Source: Protula sp. h YS-2021
Taxonomy: Eukaryota > Annelida > Polychaeta > Sabellida > Serpulidae
Length of the DNA stretch: 64,000 nucleotides
NCBI GenBank assembly: GCA_949752745.1
Contig: OX457034.1
Span: forward strand, 8,144,904 to 8,208,903
Direction: 5' to 3'
Made by a program: the position numbers and the translations under genes. The notes beneath the pieces are model-generated. The model did no database searches. It worked only from the letters and a program-made list of their open reading frames with translations, and was not told where the DNA came from. Of the stretch, positions 1 through 14,200 are shown piece by piece. How positions within the stretch are numbered: position 1 is the first letter of the stretch; every line of letters begins with the position of its first letter.

Positions 1-1870
1 AAGAACGTACCTTATTTTCATGCTCTGCAGTTGAGTAATTCTCTTATTGTTCGAACGTGAGAAAGTTACAAGTTATCCTATTTTAATGAGCGAATCTTGT
101 TGCTATTTTTAGAAAAAAGATATCTTTTCCAGGCACTCAGACACTGCCATAAAAACATTAATACCAATCAATTGATCTTTAAATCAGATGAACTGATAGA
201 AAGTATGCATAAAATGTCTTAACAATAACCGTTTTAAGGATCAATCAGCCCTGGATTTATTACCAGAAAGTTTTCGCAGCGCATTACATGTTTTATATAA
301 ATATTATAACAATGCATTACAGTCTTAATTTCTGAGTACTAATGAAAGTATTGGTTATACAACGTATTGTGTTTTACAGGTAATTATTTGCTTTCCTATG
401 CAGTTCATTATTGGTGATTCCAGTGCGTTTTGCAATGAAAATTCCTTCTCTAAGGGCCTAATAAGATCAAGCCTTTGCCCGCGATATTTACCGACACAAA
501 ACTCTTTTCTGTTTCATTGCACTAATGTCCTTTTTTTCTAATCAGATAGTCAAATTCAATTGATACAAAATGTTTCTTCGAAATTTAGCGAGGTCAGCCG
601 TGGATTAACCCCCAAAATGACCTCAAATAAGTACTGTTGTGTGTGTATGTGTTTTTTTTTTTTTTTTTTGGTCTTGGATCTTGCCGACTGTGGGAGAAAT
701 ATCAATAGAAAAACAACCCACTTCTGGTTTCATACGATGCATGTAATGAGCATACGGAAACAATTGGAGTAATTCATTGAAAATAAGTTGAAAGAGATTT
801 GGGGTTTCGCCATCTCTTTCGTTCCGTCATACGTCATACTTCCGACCTCTTCCTCCGTTGTAATCCACCAGACTTCTGCTGTAAAATGGCGGAAATTTCC
901 CGGAAAAAAAAAGACGCACGGAAATTGCCGAGTTTTTCACTTACGATGCAACTAGGCTGGTTCTATACTGTAACAATTTGAGCCGAAACAAAACGATAGT
1001 TTATGTTAAGAACAATCTTGAGTGAAGTTTTGCCTTTACGCTTCTTTTTCAGTTAAATCAGAACTACAACAAAAATTTCAAACCACATGAAGATCCCGAT
1101 TTTTTTTATTTCCAAAGGGGTGAGGGTTGGGGTATAATTACGCCTACCATTACTCACGATACTGGGGGAGCGGGGGGAGGAGGGAGGGTATATAATTACT
1201 CCCATCATTTCGGGGGAAGGTGGGGGGGGGGGGGGGGCTATACCACGCTATATGTGTTATCAAAGAGCGGTAGCGGGATCACAAAATGGCTATCCATTGT
1301 CTGACTTTTTTCAGAAATAATATTTTAGCATCAATAATGTTTATTGAACAAACGCTGCCATATGATGCTTTATATTATCGCTTATTTAATATCAATCAAA
1401 GTCACGCACTAATCCGTAATGGAATTTTGATGTGGTTACTTACATTCAGTAAATTGTTAAATATTAATTTTAAATTTGAAAAGCGTAAATGGCTGTACAC
1501 TTTGATCTCTAATGTGTATTTTACGCTTCAATTATGATTAGTATATGATCAACCAATGAGGCGTTGAAATCGAAATTAACTGTTTAAAAGCCGCTTTTGA
1601 CCTGGGTGTGTATACTTAAGGCAACCTAATATTTTTTGTTATTGTAAAGTTTGGGCAGATGGGGGAAAGGAACAGAATGAATTTTTTTGGCGGTAATTTT
1701 CCCGCCCTTTAATTTTGCAACAGTGCTTAGATTATGCACGTGGAATTGGGACCTGATTGGTCTAAATAATTCATAGTAGAAATAAAGGACGACCCGGTGG
1801 TGGGTTTGTGGCTAAAAGTGATTTGTTTACTTTTCAATAATTTTATGAAATCGCCCACATCACTGATTGT
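1..1870. other. Non-coding DNA, upstream POLA1 intron
   Basis: I see no exon here. The POLA1 exon that should precede the 33-bp microexon (the end of the fingers/motif B region, ending in a Gly-Arg-Glu type sequence in animal POLA1) was not found on either strand, so this stretch is taken as intron. It contains homopolymer runs (T at 651-669, G near 1,220-1,236) and short open frames without codon-like character. Confidence 0.5.
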
Positions 1871-2152
1871 CACATGTCAGTAGCTGACATGTCAGGTCAT
1901 ATGTCAGTAGCCCACATGTCAGTTCACATGTCAGGTCATATGTCGGTAGCTCACATGTCACATGTCAGTAGCTCACGTGTCAGTTCACTTGCCACATGTC
2001 AGTAGCTCATTTGTCACATGTCAGTTCACATGTCAGTAGCTCATTTGTCACATGTCAGTTCACATGTCAGTAGCTCACGTGTCACATGTCAGTAGCTCAC
2101 ATGTCAGTTCACATGTCACATGTCAGTAGCTCACACGTCAGTTCACGTGTCA
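1871..2152. repeat. Minisatellite of the core atgtcagtagctcac
   Basis: About eleven imperfect copies of a 25-27 bp unit built from the words 'cacatgtcagtagctca' and 'catgtcagttca'. The array stops about 25 bp before the acceptor of the 33-bp POLA1 microexon, so it occupies the position of the branch point and upstream intron. Confidence 0.85.
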
Positions 2153-2177
2153 ATCATTTATCTTTGTTCTTCTTCAG

Positions 2178-2210
2178 ATCCTGATGAAGACAAAAGACTT
2201 GGTGCAAAGC
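2178..2210 (+). CDS. POLA1: POLA1 exon a: 33-bp microexon
   Basis: Eleven codons, [11 protein letters not shown], between a pyrimidine-rich acceptor (ttcttcttcag) and a consensus donor (gtaagt), phase 0 at both ends. It matches the family sequence just before the catalytic motif C exon, where animals have ILMHTKEMVQ. Very short exons usually need intronic enhancers. Here the upstream flank is a minisatellite. Confidence 0.9.
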
Positions 2211-5200
2211 GTAAGTGGAGATCTCTTTAGCATTTTTGTTCCCACCCCCTCCCCTCTCAAAAAAAAAAAAAAGAAAGAAAAAAGTGACCATGCGATTAGC
2301 CAGTTTTGAAAAAAAATATCAAAACATTCATATTCAAAGTATGAAAAGTTAACCGGCTTGTGCAATCAAGCCAGATTCCTCTGTAATAACAGCAGTAGCC
2401 GCACCAACTTCACTGAGATTTGATTGATTTCCAATCGATTATTTTGTGTGTTGTAGATGAACCTGGATGTCATTTATGGAGACACGGATTCCATCATGAT
2501 TAACACGAATTCCACAGATATGGATGTGGTCTTCAAGCTTGGAAACAAGGCAAGTCCATGAACAGCCTGCAAATGCGTTCTCTACAAACCCATCCAACAT
2601 CGCCCCCTTCCCACTCCCCTCCCCCCCACCTGCACCCATTCTGTCATTGATTAACACGAATCCTACAGACAACCGCCTGGCACATTAAAACCAATCTGTT
2701 CTTGTGCATAATTGGTGAAAACAATTATGAACCAAAACATGATAACTCGAAAAACATTGCAGGTGAAAGCGGAAGTAAACAAACTGTACAAGCTGCTGGA
2801 GATTGACATCGACGGCGTCTTCAAGTCCATGCTACTGCTGAAGAAAAAGAAATACGCGGCGCTAAACGTTACCAAAGTGGGCGACACCTATCAGACGTCA
2901 CAGGAACTAAAGGGCCTCGATATCGTGCGGAGGGATTGGTGCGAGCTGGCCAAGCAGGCGGGAAAGTAGGTCCTTATGTGCGCTAAGTGCGCGTAGTAAT
3001 TCCGTGGATTCTAAAGTGCGCGCAGTAATTCCCGTACATTGTATACCACGCATGGATTCCCAGCGCTAATTCTGCACAGCAATTTGTAATTTTTTTTTTT
3101 TTTTTTTTTGGGAAATCGACACGACAGTCTTGCTTTTAAACATTTATGCCATATACTGTAACAATGCGCACCATTATCCCGCACGATCCGCACCATTATT
3201 CCGCACCATTTATCTCGCGCAATCCGCACCATTACTCCGCACAGTCCGCAATATTATCTCGCACCATTTATCCCGCACAATCCGCACCATTATCCCGCAC
3301 AATCCGCATCAATATCCCGCACAATCCGCACTATTATCCCGCACAATCCGCACTATTATCCCGCACAATCCGCACCAATATCCCGCACAATCCGCACCAT
3401 TTTCACACACAATCCGCACCATTATCCCGCACAATCCGCACCATTATCCCGCACAATCCGCACCAATATCCCGCACAGTCCGCACCATTATCTCGCACTC
3501 AGGGTTGCCACAGTCAGGAAAAAGTCAGGAAAGTCGGGAAAAAAAATTTTAGTCAGGAAAAGTCAGGAAACTCCTGTTATTTTTTATTTTCTTTATTTTT
3601 TAAAGTAATAGTCAGCTGTGGATTGTTTCGTCCTCCCAATGATGATTTTTCAAATCAAACATATTGGTTTTCTACATCACCCTTTCTAGACATCTGCATT
3701 GATTCTGTAGCTTTATACCAGGACGAAAAACATATGCGGGAATGCCTTAAATAACCGAAAAAGCACTAGGCCTGAGTTGGCCTGTTTTCCGTAGCTTGCT
3801 GGCAAGGGGCACATAGAATCTAAAGCCTTGTTGCGAAATTGTGATATTTTGTCCACGCAGAATCTAAAGCCGTGTTGCGAAATTGTGATATTTTCTCCAC
3901 GCAAAGATTATAATTTAATTACTTATGTACATCCTCTGTGTCTCTTCTTTCACAAAGAGGATCCTTTCAAGTGGGGATGAGGAACGGTGTGGAAGAGTGG
4001 TCTAAAGCGCACGTCAAGCATATATAAGCTGTGCGCAGCGAAAGGCCGTATCCCATGAAACATTTTTAAAGAATACCTGTATCTGTTCAGCAGCCTGCGC
4101 TGGTGTTTTACAGTATTAGTGAATGTCTCGCATTGGGTGTGATTCTAAGCAATAAGCTGAGGGAGAAGACCATCTGATGGAATAGCACCTGTAAAGTTGC
4201 TGTTTTATCACATGTTGACTATTTCTCTACATGCTGCAGAAATTTAGAGAAAGGTTTTCTTTTGTTGCTACTGAACGTTTATCTTTTTGGACGAGTGTTT
4301 GTGCCATTGAAGATATTCGTTAAGCAGTAAGATAACTATTTTTCAGACTGAAGAAAAAGAGAGGTTAAAGTAAATTTGTGAACTGAAAAATATCTAAATG
4401 TCAAAGAAACGTATTTTTCGAGCGGATGGTCAAAAGAAAGTAAATTATCATGGGTCGCTGAAGTACCAGGTGACGGGAAAAAGGCTCGTTGTAAACTTTG
4501 CCATGTTTCCNNNNNNNNNNNNNNNNNNNNNNNNNNNNNNNNNNNNNNNNNNNNNNNNNNNNNNNNNNNNNNNNNNNNNNNNNNNNNNNNNNNNNNNNNN
4601 NNNNNNNNNNNNNNNNNNNNNNNNNNNNNNNNNNNNNNNNNNNNNNNNNNNNNNNNNNNNNNNNNNNNNNNNNNNNNNNNNNNNNNNNNNNNNNNNNNNN
4701 NNNNNNNNNNCTCAGTTTTCATCGGAAGATTCCGAAATTTGTTATGAAGAAACCAGAACTAAGGGGTGAAAAAAGTACATTTTTCGATTTTGAATTTCGC
4801 CTTATTTTTGAATCCACTGAGCTTCGAAGTTTGCAGCTTTTAAAAAATTGGAAACTTCCATTTTTTCTTCTTAAAAAAGCAAAGTTTCAATTTGCAGAGG
4901 GGCACAATATGTTACATGCAAGTACTTTTGGTTGGACTTTTCAGTAATTTTGTTGTCAGTAGGTCATTTCTATGATATTTTCAAGTGGGCGATAATAGGG
5001 AACATTGGGCGATAAAGCAAGAAAGTTGTAATTTTCGCTTTAAAAGTGCAGGGATCAATTCTATGTCCCGAAAATATGATAAATATGATATTTTTCGGAT
5101 GGGCGATAATAGGGAATATTGGTCGATACTGCAAGAAAGTTGTAATTTTCGCTTTAAATGTGCAGGAAACAATTCTAGGACCCGAAAATATGATAAATAT

Positions 5201-8200
5201 AATATTTTTCGGGTGGGCGATAATAGGGAACATTTTGCGATAATGCAAGAAAGTTGTAATTTTCGCTTTAAAAGAGCAGGAATCAATTCTATGACCCGAA
5301 AATATGATAAATGTGATATTTTTCGTGTGGGCGATAATAGGGAGCATTGGGCGATAATGCAAGAAAGTTGTAATTTTCGCTTTAAAAGTGCAGGGATCAA
5401 TTCTATTACCCGAAAATATGATAAATGTGATATTTTTCGGGTAGGCGATAATAGGGAATATTGGGCGATAATGTAAGAAAATTGTAATTTTCGCTTTAAA
5501 AGTGCAGGAATCAATTCTATGACCCGAAAATATGATAAATGTGATATTTTTCGTGTTGACGATAATAGGGAACATTGGGCGATAATGCAAGAAAGTTGTA
5601 ATTTTCGCTTTAAAAGTGCAGGAATCAATTCTGTGACCCGAAAATATGATCAATTTGATATTTTACGGGTGGGCGATAACAGGGAATATTGGGCGATAAA
5701 GCAAGAAAGTTGTAATTTTCGCTTTAAAAGTGCAGGAAACAATTCTAGGACCCGAAAATATGATAAATATAATATTTTTCGTGTGGGCGATAATAGGAAC
5801 ATTGGGCGATAATGTAAGAAAGTTGTAATTTTCGCTTTAAAAGAGCAGGAATCAATTCTATGACCCGAAAATATGATAAATGTGATATTTTTCGTGTTGG
5901 CGATAATAGGGAACATCGGGCGATAATGCAAGAAAGTTGTAATTTTCGCTTTAAAAGTGCAGGAATCAATTCTGTGACCCGAAAATATGATCAATGTGAT
6001 ATTTTACGGGTGGGCGATAACAGGGAATATTGGGCGATAAAGCAAGAAAGTTGTAATTTTCGCTTTAAAAGTGCAGGAAACAATTCTAGGACCCGAAAAT
6101 ATGATAAATATAATATTTTTCGTGTGGGCGATAATAGGGAACATTGGGCGATAATGTAAGAAAGTTGTAATTTTCGCTTTAAAAGAGCAGGAATCAATTC
6201 TATAACACGAAAATATGATAAGTATGATATTTTTCGGATGGGCGATAATAGGGAATATTGGGCGATAATGCAAGAAAGTTGTAATTTTCGCTTTAAAAGT
6301 GCAGGGATCAATTATATGTCCCGAAAATATGAAAAATATGATATTTTTGGATGGGCGATAATAGGGAACATTGGGCGATAATGCAAGAAAGTTGTAATTT
6401 TCGCTTTAAAAGTGCAGGAATCAATTCTATGACCCGAAAATATGATAAATGTGATATTTTTCGTGTCGGCGATAATAGGGAACATTGGGCGATAATGCAA
6501 GAAAGTTGTAATTTTCGCTTTTAAAGTGCAGGAAACAGTTCTGTGACCCGAAAATATCATAAATATAATATTTTTCGTGTGGGCGATAATAGGTAACATT
6601 GGGCGATAATGTAAGAAAGTTGTAATTTTCGCTTTAAAAGAGCAGGAATCAATTCTAGGACCCGAAAATATGATAAATGTGATATTTTTCGGATGGGCGA
6701 TAATAGGGAATATTGGGCGATAATGCAAGAAAGTTGTAATTTTCGCTTTAAAAGTGCAGGGATCAATTCTATGACCCGAAAATATGATAAATGTGATATT
6801 TTTCGGGTAGGCGATAATAGGGAATATTGGGCGATAATGTAAGAAAATTGTAATTTTCGCTTTAAAAGTGCAGGAATCAATTCTATGACCCGAAAATATG
6901 ATAAATGTGATATTTTTCGTGTTGACGATAATAGGGAACATTGGGCGATAATGCAAGAAAGTTGTAATTTTCGCTTTAAAAGTGCAGGAATCAATTCTGT
7001 GACCCGAAAATATTATCAATTTGATATTTTACGCGTGGGCGATAACAGGGAATATTGGGCGATAAAGCAAGAAAGTTGTAATTTTCGCTTTAAAAGTGCA
7101 GGAAACCATTCTAGGACCCGAAAATATGATAAATATAATATTTTTCGTGTGGGCGATAATAGGGAACATTGGGCGATAATGTAAGAAAGTTGTAATTTTC
7201 GCTTTAAAAGAGCAGGAATCAATTCTATGACCCGAAAATATGATAAATGTGATATTTTTCGTGTGGGCGATAATAGGGAACATTGGGCGATAATGCAAGA
7301 AAGTTGTAATTTTCGCTTTAAAAGTGCAGGAATCAATTCTGTGACCCAATAATATGATCAATGTGATATTTTACGGGTGGGCGATAACAGGGAATATTGG
7401 GCGATAAAGCAAGAAAGTTGTAATTTTCGCTTTAAAAGTGCAGGAAACAATTCTAGGACCCGAAAATATGATAAATATAATATTTTTCGTGTGGGCGATA
7501 ATAGGGAACATTGGGCGATAATGTAAGAAAGTTGTAATTTTCGCTTTAAAAGAGCAGGAATCAATTCTATAACCCGAAAATATGATAAGTATGATATTTT
7601 TCGGATGGGCGATAATAGGGAATATTGGGCGATAATGCAAGAAAGTTGTAATTTTCGCTTTAAAAGTGCAGGGATCAATTATATGTCCCGAAAATATGAA
7701 AAATATGATATTTTTGGATGGGCGATAATAGGGAACATTGGGCGATAATGCAAGAAAGTTGTAATTTTCGCTTTAAAAGTGCAGGAATCAATTCTATGAC
7801 CCGAAAATATGATAAATGTGATATTTTTCGTGTCGGCGATAATAGGGAACATTGGGCGATAATGCAAGAAAGTTGTAATTTTCGCTTTTAAAGTGCAGGA
7901 AACAGTTCTGTGACCCGAAAATATCATAAATATAATATTTTTCGTGTGGGCGATAATAGGTAACATTGGGCGATAATGTAAGAAAGTTGTAATTTTCGCT
8001 TTAAAAGAGCAGGAATCAATTCTAGGACCCGAAAATATGATAAATGTGATATTTTTCGGATGGGCGATAATAGGGAATATTGGGCGATAATGCAAGAAAG
8101 TTGTAATTTTCGCTTTAAAAGTGCAGGGATCAATTCTATGACCCGAAAATATGATAAATGTGATATTTTTCGGGTAGGCGATAATAGGGAATATTGGGCG

Positions 8201-11200
8201 ATAATGTAAGAAAATTGTAATTTTCGCTTTAAAAGTGCAGGAATCAATTCTATGACCCGAAAATATGATAAATGTGATATTTTTCGTGTTGACGATAATA
8301 GGGAACATTGGGCGATAATGCAAGAAAGTTGTAATTTTCGCTTTAAAAGTGCAGGAATCAATTCTGTGACCCGAAAATATTATCAATTTGATATTTTACG
8401 CGTGGGCGATAACAGGGAATATTGGGCGATAAAGCAAGAAAGTTGTAATTTTCGCTTTAAAAGTGCAGGAAACCATTCTAGGACCCGAAAATATGATAAA
8501 TATAATATTTTTCGTGTGGGCGATAATAGGGAACATTGGGCGATAATGTAAGAAAGTTGTAATTTTCGCTTTAAAAGAGCAGGAATCAATTCTATGACCC
8601 GAAAATATGATAAATGTGATATTTTTCGTGTGGGCGATAATAGGGAACATTGGGCGATAATGCAAGAAAGTTGTAATTTTCGCTTTAAAAGTGCAGGAAT
8701 CAATTCTGTGACCCAATAATATGATCAATGTGATATTTTACGGGTGGGCGATAACAGGGAATATTGGGCGATAAAGCAAGAAAGTTGTAATTTTCGCTTT
8801 AAAAGTGCAGGAAACAATTCTAGGACCCGAAAATATGATAAATATAATATTTTTCGTGTGGGCGATAATAGGGAACATTGGGCGATAATGTAAGAAAGTT
8901 GTAATTTTCGCTTTAAAAGAGCAGGAATCAATTCTATAACCCGAAAATATGATAAGTATGATATTTTTCGGATGGGCGATAATAGGGAATATTGGGCGAT
9001 AATGCAAGAAAGTTGTAATTTTCGCTTTAAAAGTGCAGGGATCAATTATATGTCCCGAAAATATGAAAAATATGATATTTTTGGATGGGCGATAATAGGG
9101 AACATTGGGCGATAATGCAAGAAAGTTGTAATTTTCGCTTTAAAAGTGCAGGAATCAATTCTATGACCCGAAAATATGATAAATGTGATATTTTTCGTGT
9201 CGGCGATAATAGGGAACATTGGGCGATAATGCAAGAAAGTTGTAATTTTCGCTTTTAAAGTGCAGGAAACAGTTCTGTGACCCGAAAATATCATAAATAT
9301 AATATTTTTCGTGTGGGCGATAATAGGTAACATTGGGCGATAATGTAAGAAAGTTGTAATTTTCGCTTTAAAAGAGCAGGAATCAATTCTAGGACCCGAA
9401 AATATGATAAATGTGATATTTTTCGGATGGGCGATAATAGGGAATATTGGGCGATAATGCAAGAAAGTTGTAATTTTCGCTTTAAAAGTGCAGGGATCAA
9501 TTCTATGACCCGAAAATATGATAAATGTGATATTTTTCGGGTAGGCGATAATAGGGAATATTGGGCGATAATGTAAGAAAATTGTAATTTTCGCTTTAAA
9601 AGAGCAGGAATCAATTCTATGACCCGAAAATATGATAAATGCGATATTTTTCGTGTTGGCGATAATAGGGAACATCGGGCGATAATGCAAGAAAGTTGTA
9701 ATTTTCGCTTTAAAAGTGCAGGAATCAATTCTGTGACCCGAAAATATGATCAATGTGATATTTTACGGGTGGGCGATAACAGGGAATATTGGGCGATAAA
9801 GCAAGAAAGTTGTAATTTTCGCTTTAAAAGTGCAGGAAACAATTCTAGGACCCGAAAATATGATAAATATAATATTTTTCGTGTGGGCGATAATAGGGAA
9901 CATTGGGCGATAATGTAAGAAAGTTGTAATTTTCGCTTTAAAAGAGCAGGAATCAATTCTATAACACGAAAATATGATAAGTATGATATTTTTCGGATGG
10001 GCGATAATAGGGAATATTGGGCGATAATGCAAGAAAGTTGTAATTTTCGCTTTAAAAGTGCAGGGATCAATTATATGTCCCGAAAATATGAAAAATATGA
10101 TATTTTTGGATGGGCGATAATAGGGAACATTGGGCGATAATGCAAGAAAGTTGTAATTTTCGCTTTAAAAGTGCAGGAATCAATTCTATGACCCGAAAAT
10201 ATGATAAATGTGATATTTTTCGTGTCGGCGATAATAGGGAACATTGGGCGATAATGCAAGAAAGTTGTAATTTTGGCTTTTAAAGTGCAGGAAACAGTTC
10301 TGTGACCCGAAAATATCATAAATATAATATTTTTCGTGTGGGCGATAATAGGTAACATTGGGCGATAATGTAAGAAAGTTGTAATTTTCGCTTTAAAAGA
10401 GCAGGAATCAATTCTAGGACCCGAAAATATGATAAATGTGATATTTTTCGGATGGGCGATAATAGGGAATATTGGGCGATAATGCAAGAAAGTTGTAATT
10501 TTCGCTTTAAAAGAGCAGGAATCAATTCTAGGACCCGAAAATATGATAAATGTGATATTTTTCGTGTGGGCGATAATAGGGAACATTGGGCGATAATGCA
10601 AGAAAGTTGTAATTTTCGCTTTAAAAGTGCAGGAATCAATTCTGTGACCCGAAAATATGATCAATGTGATATTTTACGGGTGGGCGATAACAGGGAATAT
10701 TGGGCGATAAAGCAAGAAAGTTGTAATTTTCGCTTTAAAAGTGCAGGAAACAATTCTAGGACCCGAAAATATGATAAATATAATATTTTTCGTGTGGGCG
10801 ATAATAGGGAACATTGGGCGATAATGTAAGAAAGTTGTAATTTTCGCTTTAAAAGAGCAGGAATCAATTCTATGACCCGAAAATATGATAAATGTGATAT
10901 TTTTCGTGTTGGCGATAATAGGGAACATCGGGCGATAATGCAAGAAAGTTGTAATTTTCGCTTTAAAAGTGCAGGAATCAATTCTGTGACCCGAAAATAT
11001 GATCAATGTGATATTTTACGGGTGGGCGATAACAGGGAATATTGGGCGATAAAGCAAGAAAGTTGTAATTTTCGCTTTAAAAGTGCAGGAAACAATTCTA
11101 GGACCCGAAAATATGATAAATATAATATTTTTCGTGTGGGCGATAATAGGGAACATTGGGCGATAATGTAAGAAAGTTGTAATTTTCGCTTTAAAAGAGC

Positions 11201-14200
11201 AGGAATCAATTCTATAACACGAAAATATGATAAGTATGATATTTTTCGGATGGGCGATAATAGGGAATATTGGGCTATAATGCAAGAAAGTTGTAATTTT
11301 CGCTTTAAAAGTGCAGGGATCAATTATATGTCCCGAAAATATGAAAAATATGATATTTTTGGATGGGCGATAATAGGGAACATTGGGCGATAATGCAAGA
11401 AAGTTGTAATTTTCGCTTTAAAAGTGCAGGAATCAATTCTATGACCCGAAAATATGATAAATGTGATATTTTTCGTGTCGGCGATAATAGGGAACATTGG
11501 GCGATAATGCAAGAAAGTTGTAATTTTCGCTTTTAAAGTGCAGGAAACAGTTCTGTGACCCGAAAATATCATAAATATAATATTTTTCGTGTGGGCGATA
11601 ATAGGTAACATTGGGCGATAATGTAAGAAAGTTGTAATTTTCGCTTTAAAAGAGCAGGAATCAATTCTAGGACCCGAAAATATGATAAATGTGATATTTT
11701 TCGGATGGGCGATAATAGGGAATATTGGGCGATAATGCAAGAAAGTTGTAATTTTCGCTTTAAAAGTGCAGGGATCAATTCTATGACCCGAAAATATGAT
11801 AAATGTGATATTTTTCGGGTAGGCGATAATAGGGAATATTGGGCGATAATGTAAGAAAATTGTAATTTTCGCTTTAAAAGTGCAGGAATCAATTCTATGA
11901 CCCGAAAATATGATAAATGTGATATTTTTCGTGTTGACGATAATAGGGAACATTGGGCGATAATGCAAGAAAGTTGTAATTTTCGCTTTAAAAGTGCAGG
12001 AATCAATTCTGTGACCCGAAAATATTATCAATTTGATATTTTACGGGTGGGCGATAACAGGGAATATTGGGCGATAAAGCAAGAAAGTTGTAATTTTCGC
12101 TTTAAAAGTGCAGGAAACCATTCTAGGACCCGAAAATATGATAAATATAATATTTTTCGTGTGGGCGATAATAGGGAACATTGGGCGATAATGTAAGAAA
12201 GTTGTAATTTTCGCTTTAAAAGAGCAGGAATCAATTCTATGACCCGAAAATATGATAAATGTGATATTTTTCGTGTGGGCGATAATAGGGAACATTGGGC
12301 GATAATGCAAGAAAGTTGTAATTTTCGCTTTAAAAGTGCAGGAATCAATTCTGTGACCCAATAATATGATCAATGTGATATTTTACGGGTGGGCGATAAC
12401 AGGGAATATTGGGCGATAAAGCAAGAAAGTTGTAATTTTCGCTTTAAAAGTGCAGGAAACAATTCTAGGACCCGAAAATATGATAAATATAATATTTTTC
12501 GTGTGGGCGATAATAGGGAACATTGGGCGATAATGTAAGAAAGTTGTAATTTTCGCTTTAAAAGAGCAGGAATCAATTCTATAACCCGAAAATATGATAA
12601 GTATGATATTTTTCGGATGGGCGATAATAGGGAATATTGGGCGATAATGCAAGAAAGTTGTAATTTTCGCTTTAAAAGTGCAGGGATCAATTATATGTCC
12701 CGAAAATATGAAAAATATGATATTTTTGGATGGGCGATAATAGGGAACATTGGGCGATAATGCAAGAAAGTTGTAATTTTCGCTTTAAAAGTGCAGGAAT
12801 CAATTCTATGACCCGAAAATATGATAAATGTGATATTTTTCGTGTCGGCGATAATAGGGAACATTGGGCGATAATGCAAGAAAGTTGTAATTTTCGCTTT
12901 TAAAGTGCAGGAAACAGTTCTGTGACCCGAAAATATCATAAATATAATATTTTTCGTGTGGGCGATAATATGTAACATTGGGCGATAATGTAAGAAAGTT
13001 GTAATTTTCGCTTTAAAAGAGCAGGAATCAATTCTAGGACCCGAAAATATGATAAATGTGATATTTTTCGGATTGGCGATAATAGGGAATATTGGGCGAT
13101 AATGCAAGAAAGTTGTAATTTTCGCTTAAAAAGTGCAGGGATCAATTCTATGACCCGAAAATATGATAAATGTGATATTTTTCGGGTAGGCGATAATAGG
13201 GAATATTGGGCGATAATGTAAGAAAATTGTAATTTTCGCTTTAAAAGAGCAGGAATCAATTCTATGACCCGAAAATATGATAAATGCGATATTTTTCGTG
13301 TTGGCGATAATAGGGAACATCGGGCGATAATGCAAGAAAGTTGTAATTTTCGCTTTAAAAGTGCAGGAATCAATTCTGTGACCCGAAAATATGATCAATG
13401 TGATATTTTACGGGTGGGCGATAACAGGGAATATTGGGCGATAAAGCAAGAAAGTTGTAATTTTCGCTTTAAAAGTGCAGGAAACAATTCTAGGACCCGA
13501 AAATATGATAAATATAATATTTTTCGTGTGGGCGATAATAGGGAACATTGGGCGATAATGTAAGAAAGTTGTAATTTTCGCTTTAAAAGAGCAGGAATCA
13601 ATTCTATAACACGAAAATATGATAAGTATGATATTTTTCGGATGGGCGATAATAGGGAATATTGGGCGATAATGCAAGAAAGTTGTAATTTTCGCTTTAA
13701 AAGTGCAGGGATCAATTATATGTCCCGAAAATATGAAAAATATGATATTTTTGGATGGGCGATAATAGGGAACATTGGGCGATAATGCAAGAAAGTTGTA
13801 ATTTTCGCTTTAAAAGTGCAGGAATCAATTCTATGACCCGAAAATATGATAAATGTGATATTTTTCGTGTCGGCGATAATAGGGAACATTGGGCGATAAT
13901 GCAAGAAAGTTGTAATTTTGGCTTTTAAAGTGCAGGAAACAGTTCTGTGACCCGAAAATATCATAAATATAATATTTTTCGTGTGGGCGATAATAGGTAA
14001 CATTGGGCGATAATGTAAGAAAGTTGTAATTTTCGCTTTAAAAGAGCAGGAATCAATTCTAGGACCCGAAAATATGATAAATGTGATATTTTTCGGATGG
14101 GCGATAATAGGGAATATTGGGCGATAATGCAAGAAAGTTGTAATTTTCGCTTTAAAAGAGCAGGAATCAATTCTAGGACCCGAAAATATGATAAATGTGA

